From CAZFAP01 sp964516325 (GTDB taxonomy: Bacteria; Auribacterota; JABMQX01): a stretch of 11,395 bases of DNA. The stretch covers positions 1 through 11,395 of the forward strand of contig CAZFAP010000160.1 of NCBI GenBank assembly GCA_964516325.1. The letters are read 5' to 3'. A program made the position numbers and the translations under genes. The notes under the pieces are model-generated. The model did no database searches. It saw only the letters and a program-made list of their open reading frames with translations, and was not told the origin of the DNA. Of the stretch, positions 1 through 7,701 are shown piece by piece. The number at the start of each line of letters is the position of its first letter. Positions within the stretch are counted from its first letter, which is position 1.

Positions 1-22
1 CTCCTTTCAGATTGCAAGACCA

Positions 23-39
23 GCCAGGCTTTCCCTGGC
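23..39. repeat. Short perfect hairpin near window edge
   Basis: GCCAGG (23-28) and CCTGGC (34-39) form a perfect 6-bp stem around a 5-nt loop. No T-run follows, so it is not a convincing intrinsic terminator. It sits just before the larger palindromic unit at 69-156 and is probably part of the same repeat-rich intergenic DNA. Confidence 0.45.
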
Positions 40-68
40 GCACCCAAGACACAAAGGCACGATGTCTC

Positions 69-156
69 TTTGGAGTGCGGTAGCCAAGCTACTGCCTTCG
101 GACGCGGGAGCAAGCTCCCCTACTGCAAGGCTGTGGCAAGCCCCAGGACTCCAAGG
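69..156. repeat. Palindromic intergenic repeat unit with three mini-hairpins
   Basis: The unit is bounded by near-inverted ends, TTTGGAGTG at about 69-77 and GACTCCAAGG at 147-156. Inside are three small hairpins, each with an AA-type loop: GTAGC-caa-GCTAC (80-92), GGGAGC-aa-GCTCCC (106-119) and GGC-aa-GCC (135-142). Their centres lie about 26 bp apart. One forward frame stays open through the unit (1-201), but it has no start in the window and its sequence is explained by the hairpins. From memory, similar units are dispersed in Verrucomicrobia/Planctomycetes-like genomes. Confidence 0.6.
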
Positions 157-160
157 TTCC

Positions 161-260
161 TCCTGTCAATCCTGTGCGCCTGTCCAATCTTCGTCTTTTA
201 GACGGGATCTATAGGATGTACACGATTTCAGATTGACCGCGGATGCACGCAGATACACAC
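161..260. repeat. Remnants of dispersed intergenic repeats
   Basis: This stretch contains TCCTGTCAATCCTGT (161-175). The reverse complement of 165-175 matches 4530-4540 exactly over 11 bp. It also contains CGCGGATGCACGCAGAT (about 238-254), a style of intergenic string often seen tandemly degenerate in repeat-rich environmental genomes. I see no coding signal here. Confidence 0.4.
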
Positions 261-545
261 TTTGCAGTCCATCTGGCTCGATCTGACGTTCCGGATTAGC
301 CTGGCAGTCAACCTTGGAGCGCGAGAGCGACGCAGCCAAAATAGAACCAGACCCATTGGTGGTGCACAGGAGGCCAGGGGCCGCGGAATGTGATACAGTA
401 GCCGAGGGCATGAACCTGAGTCGCTCGCGCGACAGCGCCAAAACCGGAGGCGAAGCGGTTTGGTTGGGTAGCCAATACAAACTCGCAATCGGACTCGACG
501 GCATCGGCAACCAACATCGTGAAATCCGAAGGGAAGAGAGTAACC
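261..545. other. Non-coding stretch upstream of the glycosidase-like gene
   Basis: I find no recognisable gene here. Several overlapping frames on both strands are open, but none reads like a known protein and they compete with one another. I could not pick a promoter with confidence. The only useful signal is the purine-rich ribosome-binding stretch (about 528-540) before the ATG at 546. Confidence 0.4.
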
Positions 546-2837
546 ATGCAGGCCAGACACATCACTTTGTTCTTTTTAGCCTTGATCTTCGTTCTCCCCG
601 TGCTCAGAGGCGAATGCACGGCCGCGCGATCCGGGCAGTCTCCCATGGCTCACGAATACTTTGCGAACCCGTGGACGCTTGTTGGGTTGAAGGATTATCG
701 GGATGGGACGAGGATAGCTCCGGATGGGACGCTGCTCCTGGGGGAGGGAGTCAAATGCCAGTTTCTTGTCGGGGAATTGTATTCGCCGCTCCCTGCGAGT
801 ATCGTTCGGACGCTGGAGAAAGATTCACTGCAAGTCGAGGGCTTGTTTCGCCCGAGAGCTGATGTCGCCACGTTTGATGTCGCTCTGCCCATGGTTCATC
901 TTCTCCACAAAGCGACCGACGGATTGAGCTACGAATTCATCGTTTTCGCATCCCCGCTGAATCCTGCGGACGCATCGTCCTACGGTCGTCCGGTCGGAAC
1001 CGAGAACTATCTCAACCAGGTGTGCATCCGCGTCCATTCCGAAGGAGCACAGGCCCGGGAAGCGTGTTCGGGAATTTCTCTTTCGAGGGCTGTCTCCGCC
1101 CCGGAGGCGATTGAGCCATCCGGCGACTTCGAGCGCTGTGTCTGCAAAGAAAAGGGTAAGGTCGTGCTCCTGATGGGGCTTCCGAGAGGCACGACGCAGC
1201 AAAAGGTCGGCGATTCTCTTCGATGGAAGGCGCCTGTGCCGGGAGACGGCGTCGCGGAATTCTTCCTCGTCATCCCGCATCTGCCCCTTGCCGAAGGCGA
1301 CTCTCTGCCGGACATTCCCGTCGGCGCGCGGAGGTTCGGCGAGCCAGCGGTGAACGTCAGACCGGGGACACCCGCACATTTCGCCGAAGTCTCTCGGCGA
1401 ACAAAGCAGTTCTGGCAGGATTTCCTCCGAAAGGGCGCCATCATCGGCGTGCCGGAGGAAAAGCCGTCTTTAACCTATTACGCTTCTCTGGCTTACACCT
1501 TCATCGGACGAGACGGCACGGTCATCAAGCCGGGGGAGGGCTTTTACGACGAGTTCTATCTGCGGGACGGGGCTTATCAGACGCACGCTCTCGACGTCGC
1601 AGGCTTCGCGTCGGAGGGGAAGGAAAGCCTTGCTCATTTCCTCACGTACCAGAAAGCGGATGGGCAATTCGTCAGCCAGGAGGGAGAACTCGACGGGAAC
1701 GGGCAGGCGCTGTGGGCTCTCTACGCCCATTACTCCCTGACTGGCGACCGCGCGTGGCTCAGCGAGGTTTATCCCGCGGCGAGGAAGGCTGTGTTGTGGA
1801 TCGAGCGCGCGCGGCAGACGAAAGGGCGGCCCGATTCGCCCTACTTCGGCATCCTCTTCGCGTCCATCGCCGACGGCGAGAACCTGATGCAGACTCCGAA
1901 GCACATCGTTGGATACGATTTCTGGAACCTTCGCGGAGTGAACTGCACGGCACGTATGGCGGAAGCGCTCGGGGAAGAGAGCGACGCACAAGCGTACGGG
2001 CAACTCTTTGAGAGTTATAAGGCTTGCGTCGAGAACGGTCTGAGAAAAGCTGGCTTCGATTGGTTTCCGCCGACGTACGAGGGGGTCGGCACGTCGTGGG
2101 GGAATTTGACGATGCTTCACCCGACTCGCCTATTCGATCCCCTGGATGCCCGTGTGACAGCGACGCTGGATCGTGTTCGTGCCGGTTTCGTCGAGGGGAC
2201 GATTCGCTGGGGCGAGGAGGAAAAGGGAGTAATCCATCCGTACATGAGCACGTACGTCACGAATTCCGAGGTTGTCCGCGGCGAGCGAGAGAAGGCTGTT
2301 GACCATTTCTATCATTACCTCGCACACACCACCTCGACGCACGGCTTCCCCGAAGGCGTCTATTACATGACCCGCACCGCATGGGGCGACACGGTTCCGC
2401 ATCTCTGGGCAGCCGCTCAATACATCATCCTTCTGAGAAAGATGCTTCTGCGAGAGGATGGCGAAGCTCTGCACCTTCTGCCTGCGGTTCCCGTCGCGTG
2501 GCTGCGACCAGGGAAAAAGATCGTCTTGCTCGGCGCGCCGACCGTTTTCGGGAAGGCTAACCTTGCCGTGAACGGTCTCGAGGACGGATGTGATGTGAGA
2601 TTCTCCTGGCCCGACAGAAAAACGCCGAAGCAGGTCATCTTCCATATCCCGCCGGGGACGACCGTGAAGCGCGTCTTGCAGCGGGATAATCAGGAGATTC
2701 CGCCAGAGAGGGATTCCGTCATCCTGCCAAAGGCGTGCGAGAAATTGCAGATTGAATGGACCCTGCCGCCAGAGGAAAAGGACCGCACCTTCGACGACTA
2801 CGCGAGGGAATACGAACGGAAGTCCCGACCGCGTTAA
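546..2837 (+). CDS. Secreted six-hairpin glycosidase-like protein
   Basis: This is a protein of about 763 residues, probably an exported carbohydrate-active enzyme. I chose the ATG at 546 rather than the in-frame ATG at 519 because it places a clean signal peptide at the N-terminus: a basic start, a hydrophobic run of about residues 5-21, then a small-residue cleavage region near ECTAA. Residues of about 30-275 look like a beta-rich domain. From about 285 to 635 the helix-rich pattern, with DEFYLRDGAYQTH (about 335-347), DGNGQALWALYAHY (about 383-396) and HLWAAAQYI (about 619-627), resembles (alpha/alpha)6-barrel hydrolases such as glucoamylase-type and GH94/95-type folds. LLPAVPVAWL (about 644-653) matches the usual entry into the C-terminal beta domain of such enzymes. 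Acidic residues in the DEF and EGELDGNG segments could be catalytic, but I cannot assign a GH family or substrate. It stands alone and converges on gnd. Confidence 0.8.
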   Translation: MQARHITLFFLALIFVLPVLRGECTAARSGQSPMAHEYFANPWTLVGLKDYRDGTRIAPDGTLLLGEGVKCQFLVGELYSPLPASIVRTLEKDSLQVEGLFRPRADVATFDVALPMVHLLHKATDGLSYEFIVFASPLNPADASSYGRPVGTENYLNQVCIRVHSEGAQAREACSGISLSRAVSAPEAIEPSGDFERCVCKEKGKVVLLMGLPRGTTQQKVGDSLRWKAPVPGDGVAEFFLVIPHLPLAEGDSLPDIPVGARRFGEPAVNVRPGTPAHFAEVSRRTKQFWQDFLRKGAIIGVPEEKPSLTYYASLAYTFIGRDGTVIKPGEGFYDEFYLRDGAYQTHALDVAGFASEGKESLAHFLTYQKADGQFVSQEGELDGNGQALWALYAHYSLTGDRAWLSEVYPAARKAVLWIERARQTKGRPDSPYFGILFASIADGENLMQTPKHIVGYDFWNLRGVNCTARMAEALGEESDAQAYGQLFESYKACVENGLRKAGFDWFPPTYEGVGTSWGNLTMLHPTRLFDPLDARVTATLDRVRAGFVEGTIRWGEEEKGVIHPYMSTYVTNSEVVRGEREKAVDHFYHYLAHTTSTHGFPEGVYYMTRTAWGDTVPHLWAAAQYIILLRKMLLREDGEALHLLPAVPVAWLRPGKKIVLLGAPTVFGKANLAVNGLEDGCDVRFSWPDRKTPKQVIFHIPPGTTVKRVLQRDNQEIPPERDSVILPKACEKLQIEWTLPPEEKDRTFDDYAREYERKSRPR

Positions 2838-2860
2838 AAGATGCTCTTGCCGCCTCACAA

Positions 2861-2935
2861 GCGATGGCGGTTTGATCAGCCACATCATCCCAGACGGAAC
2901 CTGCCACCTAAGACTGCCGCCCCATCGCGCTTTTT
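2861..2935 (+). terminator. Possible terminator between convergent genes
   Basis: GCGATGGCGG (2861-2870) pairs with CCGCCCCATCGC (2918-2929) with a 2-nt bulge and a long loop. The second arm is followed closely by a T5 run (2931-2935). A smaller alternative stem, CCGCC/GGCGG (2850-2854 with 2866-2870), overlaps it. The site lies in the 111-bp gap between the convergent glycosidase-like gene and gnd, where a terminator is expected. The long loop makes this tentative. Confidence 0.3.
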
Positions 2936-2948
2936 CGCCTGTGCTGAG

Positions 2949-4358
2949 CTACACCATCCTCGACCACTCTGTGTGGAAGATGCCCTCTTTGTCGGTGCGC
3001 TCGTAGGTGTGGGCGCCGAAGTAGTCGCGTTGGGCTTGAATCAGGTTTGCGGGGAGGCTCTCTTTGCGATAGGAGTCGTAATAGGCCAACGAAGCTGCCA
3101 TCGCAGGGCAGGGGACACCCAACTTCTGCGCCGTTTGGACGACGACGCGCAGGCTACGGTGGCTGCGGTTGAGAATCCTGCGGAAGGACGGCGCGACCAT
3201 CAGGTTGGCGGGATTCTTCTTCATGGCGTTTTTGATGAGGTCGAGGAGCTTTGCTCGGATGATGCAGCCGCCTTTCCAGATTTGTGCGAGCTCCCAGAGC
3301 CTCAGACCGTAGCCATATTCCTGGGAAGAGGATTTGAGCAGAGCCATGCCCTGGGCGTAGGAGATGATTTTTGCCGCGTACAGGGCGTTTAGCAGGTGGG
3401 CGAGAAACTTAGTGCGGTCGCCCCGGAATTGGGCTTTCGGGCCTCGCAGAACCTTGGCAGCTTCGACACGCTCCGCTTTATACGCCGAGAGAATCCGCGC
3501 CTCGACCGCCGCATTGATTGTCGGGATCGCGACGCCAATGTCGAGGGCGTCCTGGGAAGTCCATTTGCCCGTCCCTTTTTGTCCCGCTTTGTCGAGGATC
3601 ATGTCCACGAGCGGGCGGCCAGTCTCCGGGTCTTTGACCTTGAAGATGTCGGCGGTGATGTCTATGAGGTACGAGCTGAGGTCTCCCTCTCGCCACTTAG
3701 TGAAAACCTCGGCGATCTCGTCGGCGTTCATTTTGAGGGCGCCGCGCATGATCTCGTACGTCTCGGCGATCAACTCCATGTCGCCGTACTCAATCCCGTT
3801 GTGAACCATCTTCACGTAATGCCCGGCGCCTCCCGGACCAATATAGGCGCAGCAAGGGCTGTCCTCCGTCTGAGCAGCAATCTTCGTGAATATCGGCTCG
3901 ACGAGCTTGTACGCCCCTGGCTGACCGCCCGGCATGATGCACGGTCCCTTGAGCGCCCCTTCCTCTCCTCCGCTCACCCCGGTTCCGATGTAGAGCAGTC
4001 CGTCCTTCTCGAGTTCCTTCAGCCTTCGCTCGGTGTCCTTATAGTACGAGTTTCCGCCATCAATCAGGAGGTCGCCGGGGTAGAGATGCGGCTTGAGGAG
4101 GGCGATGAAATCGTCCACGGCGGGACCCGCCTTGACCATAATCATGATTCGTCTCGGCTGCTCCAGGGCGTCCACGAATTCCTCGACCGTGTACGTCCCG
4201 ACGAGGTTCTTGCCCGCGCACCTATCTTTGACGAACTGCTCGGTCTTTGACCCGGTGCGGTTATAGACCGCCACCGAGAAACCTTTCGATTCGATGTTCA
4301 GAGCCAGGTTCTGGCCCATGACGGCCATTCCGATAACGCCAAACTGCTGCTTCGGCAT
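2949..4358 (-). CDS. gnd: 6-phosphogluconate dehydrogenase, decarboxylating
   Basis: The enzyme oxidatively decarboxylates 6-phosphogluconate to ribulose 5-phosphate with formation of NADPH, in the cytosolic oxidative pentose phosphate pathway. Its 469 residues are the full family length. The N-terminal Rossmann motif GVIGMAVMG is at 7-15, followed by NRT at 33-35, the loop associated with NADP preference in this family. The substrate and catalytic segments are intact: GVSGGEEGA (127-135), K183 in HYVKMVHN, H186-N187 and E190, at the same numbers as in well-studied homologues. The C-terminal tail ends with YFGAHTYERTD followed by HTEW, as is typical. The ATG has a good AAGGAGAG ribosome-binding site (complement of 4363-4370) six bases upstream. 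No zwf or pgl is adjacent, so it appears to be a single-gene unit. Confidence 0.97.
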   Translation of the reverse strand: MPKQQFGVIGMAVMGQNLALNIESKGFSVAVYNRTGSKTEQFVKDRCAGKNLVGTYTVEEFVDALEQPRRIMIMVKAGPAVDDFIALLKPHLYPGDLLIDGGNSYYKDTERRLKELEKDGLLYIGTGVSGGEEGALKGPCIMPGGQPGAYKLVEPIFTKIAAQTEDSPCCAYIGPGGAGHYVKMVHNGIEYGDMELIAETYEIMRGALKMNADEIAEVFTKWREGDLSSYLIDITADIFKVKDPETGRPLVDMILDKAGQKGTGKWTSQDALDIGVAIPTINAAVEARILSAYKAERVEAAKVLRGPKAQFRGDRTKFLAHLLNALYAAKIISYAQGMALLKSSSQEYGYGLRLWELAQIWKGGCIIRAKLLDLIKNAMKKNPANLMVAPSFRRILNRSHRSLRVVVQTAQKLGVPCPAMAASLAYYDSYRKESLPANLIQAQRDYFGAHTYERTDKEGIFHTEWSRMV

Positions 4359-4383
4359 AATTCTCTCCTTGCTTTATCGTTCA

Positions 4384-4424
4384 CAAGCGCCTTCGCGTGT
4401 TGCGTCCTGATGTCCAGGCGCTTG
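4384..4424 (-). promoter_or_regulatory. Perfect inverted repeat upstream of gnd
   Basis: CAAGCGCC (4384-4391) and GGCGCTTG (4417-4424) are a perfect 8-bp inverted repeat separated by 25 bp. The repeat ends 25 bp upstream of the gnd start codon. It could be an operator or a leader-RNA stem. I could not place a confident -35/-10 pair around it. Confidence 0.35.
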
Positions 4425-4521
4425 ACTGAGGGCAAGCTGCTCCGCCGTCCGTGAAGCACTTTGCCCGAAAGCGGCTCCCAAGTCAACCCCGCACGCCAGG
4501 AAACCCGACGGGAGAATTCAG

Positions 4522-4562
4522 ACAGGATGACAGGATTGACCAGATGATCCTGTGTATCCTGT
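4522..4562. repeat. CAGGAT/ATCCTG palindromic repeat
   Basis: ACAGGAT-ga-CAGGAT (4522-4536) is answered by ATCCTG-tgt-ATCCTGT (4547-4562). This makes a near-perfect 15-16 bp stem with a loop of about 10 nt. The arms are themselves tandem CAGGAT words. An 11-bp stretch (4530-4540) recurs in inverse orientation at 165-175. This looks like a dispersed intergenic repeat, since no T-run follows and no adjacent gene end needs terminating. Confidence 0.6.
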
Positions 4563-5198
4563 TATCCCGTCCAAGCAGTCTCTCGTCTTCGGCCGCAGGG
4601 TACATGATGCTCGCGGGAACGTCCAAACCGCTACCGCAGCTCTTCAGTTTCTCGGAGGCTCTCGAGAACCGCTCCGAAGGATTCGGCGATTGGGGATTCG
4701 ATCGTCACCTCCTCTCCTGACGGTACAAGTGACGGGCAAAGGGGCCACACGTGGGCTGTGCTGTTTCGTACCCGAGAAGCCCGGGGGAGTGCTTCACCGC
4801 CTGAATTCCGACATAGACGCTACTGTGTCGAACTTGGGACGGACATGGGTCACTGCCGTCTCCTCTGGCAGGGAAGGGGTCGTCCCGGGCGAAGAACGAG
4901 GGTGTGGCTCCATTTCGATGGCGTCAAACGCAGCTTTCCTTGGGGAGCGATACCCCCTGCCAGCTTCCAGCCGGCGCCGTCCGCGACATTAGCCACATGC
5001 TTCAGCTGGTGGTGCACGAGATGAAGCCACTCCTCCCCATCTTTCAGCAGGCTTCAGTCCCGCCTTGGCGGGACTTCTCGACGAACGCATTCATGCGAAA
5101 TATCCCCCTAAACCGAAGCCACGCCGGAACGGGCTTTGCGCTTGCGGATTGGGGCAGTGGGAAGTAGAGTGAGGTGAAGGGAAGGAGGACAGAGCTCC
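4563..5198. other. Long non-coding stretch upstream of pdxB
   Basis: No gene here is convincing. Frames are open on both strands: a plus-strand frame at 4552-4992, a minus-strand frame ending at 4631 with the tail ESFGAVLESLRETEELR, and another minus frame ending at 4794. Because they overlap and none resembles a known family, I treat the stretch as non-coding, possibly with a decayed minus-strand gene. It contains the hairpins at 5057-5097 and a copy of the 10-mer GGTGTGGCTC (4901-4910). Just before pdxB lies a strong AAGGAGG (5182-5188). Confidence 0.4.
5057..5097. repeat. Two adjacent perfect hairpins upstream of pdxB
   Basis: GTCCCGCC-TT-GGCGGGAC (5057-5074) is a perfect palindrome with a 2-nt loop. 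Eleven bases later CGCAT-TC-ATGCG (5086-5097) is a second perfect small hairpin. Neither is followed by a T-tract, so they look like REP-type intergenic units or a leader structure of the pdxB transcript rather than a terminator. Confidence 0.5.
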
Positions 5199-6452
5199 GT
5201 GAACATTGTTGCGGATGAAAACATTCCGTATGTGAGACAGGCGTTTGGAAGCCTGGGGGAGGTTGCGACCCTTCCTGGGCGGAAGATTGACGCCGCTGCG
5301 GTGCGCGAGGCGGAGATTCTACTCGTGCGCTCGATAACCGAGGTCAACGCTTCGCTTCTCGAAGGAAGCGTGGTGCGTTTCGTGGGGACGGCGACCATTG
5401 GGACGGACCATGTTGACGAAGAATATCTTCGCTCGCAGGCGATTGCCCTTGCGAGGGCGCCGGGATCGAATGCCAACTCGGTTGCAGAATATGTCGTGGC
5501 GGCTCTGCTGGTTCTTGGGAAAAGAAACAATTTTCGGTTGAAGGGAAGGACGGTCGGAGTTATAGGCGTTGGGAATTGCGGAAGCCGCGTTCTGAAGAAG
5601 GCGGACGCGATGGGGATGAAGGTTCTCCTGAACGACCCGCCGCTCTACAGGCAGACCGGCGACGCGAAGTATCGCCCGCTTGAAGAACTGTTCGACGCGG
5701 AGGTTCTGGCGCTGCACGTGCCGCTGACTCACGAAGGGGTTGACGCGACGTATCATCTCGTTGACGAGAGTTTCTTGAGCCGGTTGCGGCGCGAATGCCT
5801 TCTCATAAACACGTCGAGGGGGGCGGTTGTGGACAACCCAGCGCTGCTCACGGCGCTCGAATCGGGAAGGCTCGGCGGAGCAGTCCTCGACGTGTGGGAG
5901 AACGAGCCGAACATTGACCTCGACCTTCTGGACCGCGTTGACCTCGGCACTTCTCACATTGCGGGCTATTCCCACGACGGAAAAGTCAATGCGACGGCGA
6001 TGCTGTACGAGGCGGCGTGCGAATTCCTCGGCGTGGAGCGGAGCCTGAATGTCGAGTCGTTTTCGCCGAAATCCCATTGTCCGAGAATTGAGGTTCGCCG
6101 CCAGGGGGAACTCGCGAGCCGGCAGCCACAGCCCAGCGCTGGTGAAGACGTTCGTGGGGTGAGCGCTGCGGACAACAACGACGAGACGATTGGTGAGATT
6201 GTCCGGCAGGTCTATGACATTGAAAGGGATGATGCGGCGCTGCGGAAGGTTCAGGAAGTTCCGCCCTCTGGGCGCGGCGCCTTCTTCGACCGTTTGCGGA
6301 AGGACTATCCCGTCCGGCGGGAGTTCTACAACACCGAGGTATGCCTCTCGGAAACCATGTCCCACCTCGCGGGCGTTTTAATTGGATTGGGATTTCGCGT
6401 GAAAGTTTCAGGCGACGAGGAGAAAAGCGATGCTTGCAGGCGTCGGACGTGA
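5199..6452 (+). CDS. pdxB: 4-phosphoerythronate dehydrogenase
   Basis: The enzyme oxidises 4-phospho-D-erythronate to 2-oxo-3-hydroxy-4-phosphobutanoate, the second step of DXP-dependent pyridoxal 5'-phosphate synthesis. The 417-residue protein follows the PdxB layout closely. The N-terminal MNIVADENIPYVRQAFGSLG and FVGTATIGTDHVD segments match it. The NAD-binding GVIGVGNCGSR is at 120-130, with the D-2-hydroxyacid dehydrogenase triad at R207 (TSRGAVVDN), E236 (WENEP) and H253 (TSHIAGY). The PdxB-specific C-terminal dimerisation domain is present (DDAALRK near 344-350, FFDRLRKDYPVRREFY near 362-377, GLGFRVKV near 396-403). A hydrophilic linker of about 283-330 makes it longer than the roughly 380-residue E. 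coli protein. Translation starts at GTG 5199, preceded by AAGGAGG ten bases upstream. Its end overlaps the next gene by 23 bp. Confidence 0.94.
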   Translation: MNIVADENIPYVRQAFGSLGEVATLPGRKIDAAAVREAEILLVRSITEVNASLLEGSVVRFVGTATIGTDHVDEEYLRSQAIALARAPGSNANSVAEYVVAALLVLGKRNNFRLKGRTVGVIGVGNCGSRVLKKADAMGMKVLLNDPPLYRQTGDAKYRPLEELFDAEVLALHVPLTHEGVDATYHLVDESFLSRLRRECLLINTSRGAVVDNPALLTALESGRLGGAVLDVWENEPNIDLDLLDRVDLGTSHIAGYSHDGKVNATAMLYEAACEFLGVERSLNVESFSPKSHCPRIEVRRQGELASRQPQPSAGEDVRGVSAADNNDETIGEIVRQVYDIERDDAALRKVQEVPPSGRGAFFDRLRKDYPVRREFYNTEVCLSETMSHLAGVLIGLGFRVKVSGDEEKSDACRRRT

Positions 6453-7677
6453 AAATAGGTTAATCAGAGAGGCGGAAGTCCGCGCGATTTGTGCAGAGGC
6501 GCTGCCGAAATGCGCTTTGGCGGGGAAACGCGTTCTCGTGCTGATTCCGGACTCGACTCGCACGGCGCCGATCCCGCTATTTTTGCGGCTTCTTTGCGAG
6601 CAGCTTCTCGCCTCGGTCCAAAAGCTCGATTTCATTATCGCTTTAGGTACGCATCACCCGATGAGCGAAGAGGCTATCGCCAGGCTCGTCGGGATGACAG
6701 CCGCGGAGCGAAGAGCCCATTTGCCAGGGGTGAGCATCTTCAACCACACGTGGGATGATCCAAGCACGCTTGCTCAGATCGGGACGATTTCTGCCGATGA
6801 AATCGCCTCACTTTCGAATGGACTGATGCGAGAGGAAGTCGCGGTCACGATCAACCGCAGGATCTTCGACTACGACCAGCTCATCATCGTCGGACCGACT
6901 TTCCCGCACGAGGTGGTCGGCTTCTCCGGCGGGAACAAGTATTTCTTCCCCGGCATCTCCGGTCCGGACGTCCTCCATTTCACGCACTGGCTCGGCGCCG
7001 TCATCACCAACCCTGTTGTCATCGGGACGAAGGACACGCCCATCCGGCGAGTGATTGACCGCGCGGCAGCGATGATTCCGATTCCGCGGCTGTGTTTCAG
7101 CCTCGTCGGCGGCAAGAAGGGACTTCATGGGCTGTTCATTGGTTCGCCGGAGGAAGCGTTTTCGGCGGCCGCGGATCTTTCGTCCAAGATTCACATAATC
7201 TACCTCAAAAAGCCCTTCCGCAGAGTCCTCTCCATGGCGCCGGAAATGTACGACGACCTGTGGGTTGGCGGGAAGTGCATGTACAAGCTGGAGCCGGTCG
7301 TTGCGGACGCCGGGGAACTCATCATCTACGCCCCGCACATCACGGAAGTGTCCTACACGCATGGGAAAATCCTCGATGAGATCGGCTACCACACGCGCGA
7401 TTATTTTCTCAAGCAGATCGGCAAGTTTGCGGGCGTCCCGCGGGCAGTCTTAGCCCATTCGTCGCACGTCAAGGGAATCGGCACGTACGAAGGGGGCATC
7501 GAGAAACCGAGAATCAGCGTCGTGTTGGCTAGCGGAATTCCGGAGGAGCGCTGCCGAAAAATCAACCTCGGCTACCGCGACCTGAAAACGATTGACCCCC
7601 GCGAGTGGCGAAACCGCGAGGACGAAGGCATCCTCTGCGTCCCCGACGCTGGCGAAATCCTCTTCCGCGTCGCCTGA
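6430..7677 (+). CDS. LarA-family nickel-pincer racemase/epimerase (DUF2088)
   Basis: This 415-residue protein belongs to the lactate racemase LarA family, whose members invert the C2 stereocentre of 2-hydroxy acids using a nickel-pincer nucleotide cofactor. The N-terminal PDSTRTAP (40-47) and ALGTHHPMSE (71-80, containing a conserved His) are characteristic. The stretch PHEVVGFSGGNKYFFPGISG (159-178) holds H160 and K170, with H186 following. Their spacing (10 and 26 residues) is the same as H174, K184 and H200 of the lactobacillar enzyme, which bind or attach the cofactor and do catalysis. It is thus likely active, but the substrate is unknown and need not be lactate. No larB, larC or larE cofactor genes are in the window. 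The ATG has GAGGAG seven bases upstream, inside pdxB, implying translational coupling. Its last 57 bp are repeated at 9757-9813. Confidence 0.87.
   Translation: MLAGVGRENRLIREAEVRAICAEALPKCALAGKRVLVLIPDSTRTAPIPLFLRLLCEQLLASVQKLDFIIALGTHHPMSEEAIARLVGMTAAERRAHLPGVSIFNHTWDDPSTLAQIGTISADEIASLSNGLMREEVAVTINRRIFDYDQLIIVGPTFPHEVVGFSGGNKYFFPGISGPDVLHFTHWLGAVITNPVVIGTKDTPIRRVIDRAAAMIPIPRLCFSLVGGKKGLHGLFIGSPEEAFSAAADLSSKIHIIYLKKPFRRVLSMAPEMYDDLWVGGKCMYKLEPVVADAGELIIYAPHITEVSYTHGKILDEIGYHTRDYFLKQIGKFAGVPRAVLAHSSHVKGIGTYEGGIEKPRISVVLASGIPEERCRKINLGYRDLKTIDPREWRNREDEGILCVPDAGEILFRVA
7621..7677 (+). repeat. Direct repeat copy 1: 3' end of the larA-like gene
   Basis: These 57 bp encode the last 18 residues plus stop (DEGILCVPDAGEILFRVA). 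They match 9757-9813 at 50 of 57 positions by hand count, same orientation, no gaps. This copy is the functional gene end. Confidence 0.85.
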
Positions 7678-7701
7678 GGGGGGCCGGATTCTCAATGGGT
7701 A

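Noticed and set aside
1..201. Open forward frame entering from the left edge
   Set aside because: It runs through the palindromic repeat unit and reads as translated hairpins rather than a protein end.
3396..4250. Long plus-strand frame antisense to gnd
   Set aside because: It lies wholly within the strongly supported gnd gene and its translation resembles no protein.
4552..4992. 146-codon plus-strand open frame in the gap before pdxB
   Set aside because: It begins inside the CAGGAT/ATCCTG palindrome, has no ribosome-binding site and no recognisable motif, and competing frames on the other strand are equally open.
5319..6365. 348-codon minus-strand frame opposite pdxB
   Set aside because: It is an antisense shadow of pdxB, which has clear family motifs throughout.
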